Below, piece after piece: positions 63,111 through 64,000 of a DNA stretch of 64,000 bases (the first letter of the stretch is position 1; each line of letters starts with the position of its first letter). Origin of the DNA: Anaerobutyricum hallii (lineage in GTDB: Bacteria; Bacillota; Clostridia; Lachnospirales; Lachnospiraceae); assembly GCF_900209925.1 (NCBI RefSeq), contig NZ_LT907978.1, positions 356,001 through 420,000 of the forward strand, in the 5' to 3' direction. A program made the translations under genes and the position numbers. The notes beneath the pieces are model-generated. The model was not told where the DNA came from. It did no database searches and saw only the letters and a program-made list of their open reading frames with translations.

Positions 63111-63135
63111 TGATAATTTATTATCATTATGATAA
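63111..63135. promoter_or_regulatory. Fur/PerR-like operator upstream of the hydrogenase promoter
   Basis: Two overlapping palindromes: TGATAAT-TT-ATTATCA (63111-63126) and TTATCAT-T-ATGATAA (63121-63135). Both resemble the 7-1-7 Fur-family box (TGATAATNATTATCA). They lie immediately upstream of the -35 box. Which regulator binds is inference. Confidence 0.5.
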
Positions 63136-63212
63136 AAATGTTATAATAATAACAATTTACAAAAGAAAACAATTTAAAGCCGTGAAGAAGACATTCATTT
63201 ATAAAAAAGACA

Positions 63213-63255
63213 GAAAAAACCACATTGACTGATAAAAAATTATCATCACATGTGG
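63213..63255 (-). terminator. terminator after bioY
   Basis: CCACAT...TGATAA pairs with TTATCA...ATGTGG with a small internal loop; on the minus strand the stem is followed by TTTTTT. Confidence 0.7.
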
Positions 63256-63323
63256 CTTTTCTTTATATTTTATTCAAAAATGTATAGCAAAATATTTTGG
63301 AAAAGTATTAGAAAAAATAGTGC

Positions 63324-63896
63324 TTACAGGAGAAGTCCGGCAGATTGTAATCTTTTTTTAACAATCGGTCCTACGAGGACAACGAGAATAATCTTTACAA
63401 GATCACCTGGAATATAAGGAATTACTCCGGCAAGTAATGCCTGATAAAAGGTAAGATGGGCTTCGATGGCAAGCCATGCCGTACCGAAAATGTAAGCAAC
63501 AATAGTACCGATAGCAAGACCGGCAATCTGCACACCGCGGTTAGAGAACTTTTCAAAAGCAAATCCACAGATGATCGCCATTGGAATAAAGCCAATCAGG
63601 TATCCGCCGGTTGGTCCTAAAAGTTTTGCAAAACCGGAACTAAAACCGGAGAAAACAGGGAGTCCTGCAATACCAATAAGAAGATAGATCAGATAACTTA
63701 TTGTTCCAAACTTCCAGCCAAGCAGACATACAGTCAGGTAAATTGCCAGATTTGTTAAAGAAATCGGAACAGGACTGATCGGAATCGGGATGGACAGAGG
63801 TCCTAAAATACAGGTGATGGCAGCCATAACAGCAATAAGAGCCATCTGAAAAGTTGTAAAAGACTTTTTCTTTGTGTTTACAGTAGCAGTAGTCAT
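63324..63896 (-). CDS. bioY: biotin transporter BioY
   Basis: A 190-residue S-component of an ECF-type biotin importer with six predicted membrane segments. Typical signatures: LGPLSIPIPISPVPISLTNLAIYL, GLPVFSGFSSGFAKLLGPTGGYLIGF, IPGDLVKIILVVLVGP. No energising EcfA/T genes adjoin, so it would use a shared module. A BirA operator over its promoter supports biotin as substrate. Confidence 0.95.
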   Translation of the reverse strand: MTTATVNTKKKSFTTFQMALIAVMAAITCILGPLSIPIPISPVPISLTNLAIYLTVCLLGWKFGTISYLIYLLIGIAGLPVFSGFSSGFAKLLGPTGGYLIGFIPMAIICGFAFEKFSNRGVQIAGLAIGTIVAYIFGTAWLAIEAHLTFYQALLAGVIPYIPGDLVKIILVVLVGPIVKKRLQSAGLLL

Positions 63897-63945
63897 AATA
63901 AATTCCTCTCTAAAATATGATATTTGTTAAATGGAAACTGGATTC

Positions 63946-63999
63946 ATTATATAAGAAAAAAAAGATATTGTCAACTAAAACAAAATATATGGTTAACAA
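63946..63999 (-). promoter_or_regulatory. bioY promoter with overlapping BirA (biotin repressor) operator
   Basis: Minus-strand TTGACA (63969-63974), 17-base spacer and TATAAT (63946-63951). TTGTCAACT (63968-63976), 14 bases, GGTTAACAA (63991-63999) fits the BirA operator form TTGTTAACC-N14-GGTTAACAA and covers the -35 box, so biotin-loaded BirA should block transcription. Confidence 0.82.
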
Positions 64000-64000
64000 T

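Overview
The window is one contiguous piece of a low-GC Firmicute chromosome. It most resembles a gut anaerobe of the Lachnospiraceae type. The evidence is gene content and order: FBA and MalQ around an ABC maltodextrin locus, a murB-rapZ-whiA-HPr cluster, an archaeal-type ProRS, an [FeFe] hydrogenase, a double-cubane-cluster protein, and the sequence style of PfkA, FtsH and WhiA. I do not name a species. No rRNA, tRNA or CRISPR array is visible.

Layout. 1-1.4 kb: tail of a molybdate/sulfate-type ABC ATPase, then a convergent DeoR regulator. 1.8-7.5 kb: double-cubane protein, dnaE, pfkA. 7.7-8.8 kb: iron alcohol dehydrogenase (minus). 9.1-15.7 kb: rpe, mrp, ftsH, uvrC, hprK. 16-19 kb: murB, rapZ, whiA and an HPr-like protein that lacks His15 but keeps Ser46 (Crh-like). 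19.2-24.6 kb: zinc-ribbon membrane protein, then a sensor module of a membrane-anchored sugar-binding protein, histidine kinase, NarL-type regulator and second anchored sugar-binding protein. 24.7-27.7 kb: fruK and the fructose PTS. 27.9-31 kb: a branching-enzyme-like protein without its catalytic residues, HIT protein, flavin reductase. 31.3-33.8 kb: murA, metK. 34.1-38.5 kb: tandem Pan RNA motif and panG-like, panB, panC, panD, coaBC. 39-42 kb: orphan response regulator, pseudouridine synthase, proS. 43-47 kb: phosphoglucomutase (minus), parvulin, fba. 47.3-54.7 kb: maltodextrin operon on minus (binding protein, two permeases, LacI, malQ) with a divergent MsmX-like ATPase behind an elaborate leader. 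54.7-59.4 kb: repeat-rich accessory stretch with an IS1182-type element, a hypothetical membrane-anchored protein and small gene remnants. 59.4-63.9 kb: [FeFe] hydrogenase with a NuoF/GltD-like fusion partner, and bioY under a BirA operator.

How it fits together. Much of the window is carbohydrate handling: maltodextrin import and MalQ/Pgm breakdown, fructose PTS, PfkA/Fba glycolysis, HprK with a Crh-like protein for catabolite control, and a sugar-sensing two-component module. The hydrogenase would dispose of fermentation electrons.

The most striking non-gene signal is a set of modular long palindromes. They lie at nearly every junction between convergent genes. Outer stems of 20-33 bp differ in sequence from copy to copy but stay self-complementary, while the inner cores are conserved and fall into at least three families (six, two and two copies). 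One pair of related loci differs by presence or absence of the core, and flanking modules are shared between families. They look like bidirectional terminators whose loops carry exchangeable, possibly mobile, structured inserts.
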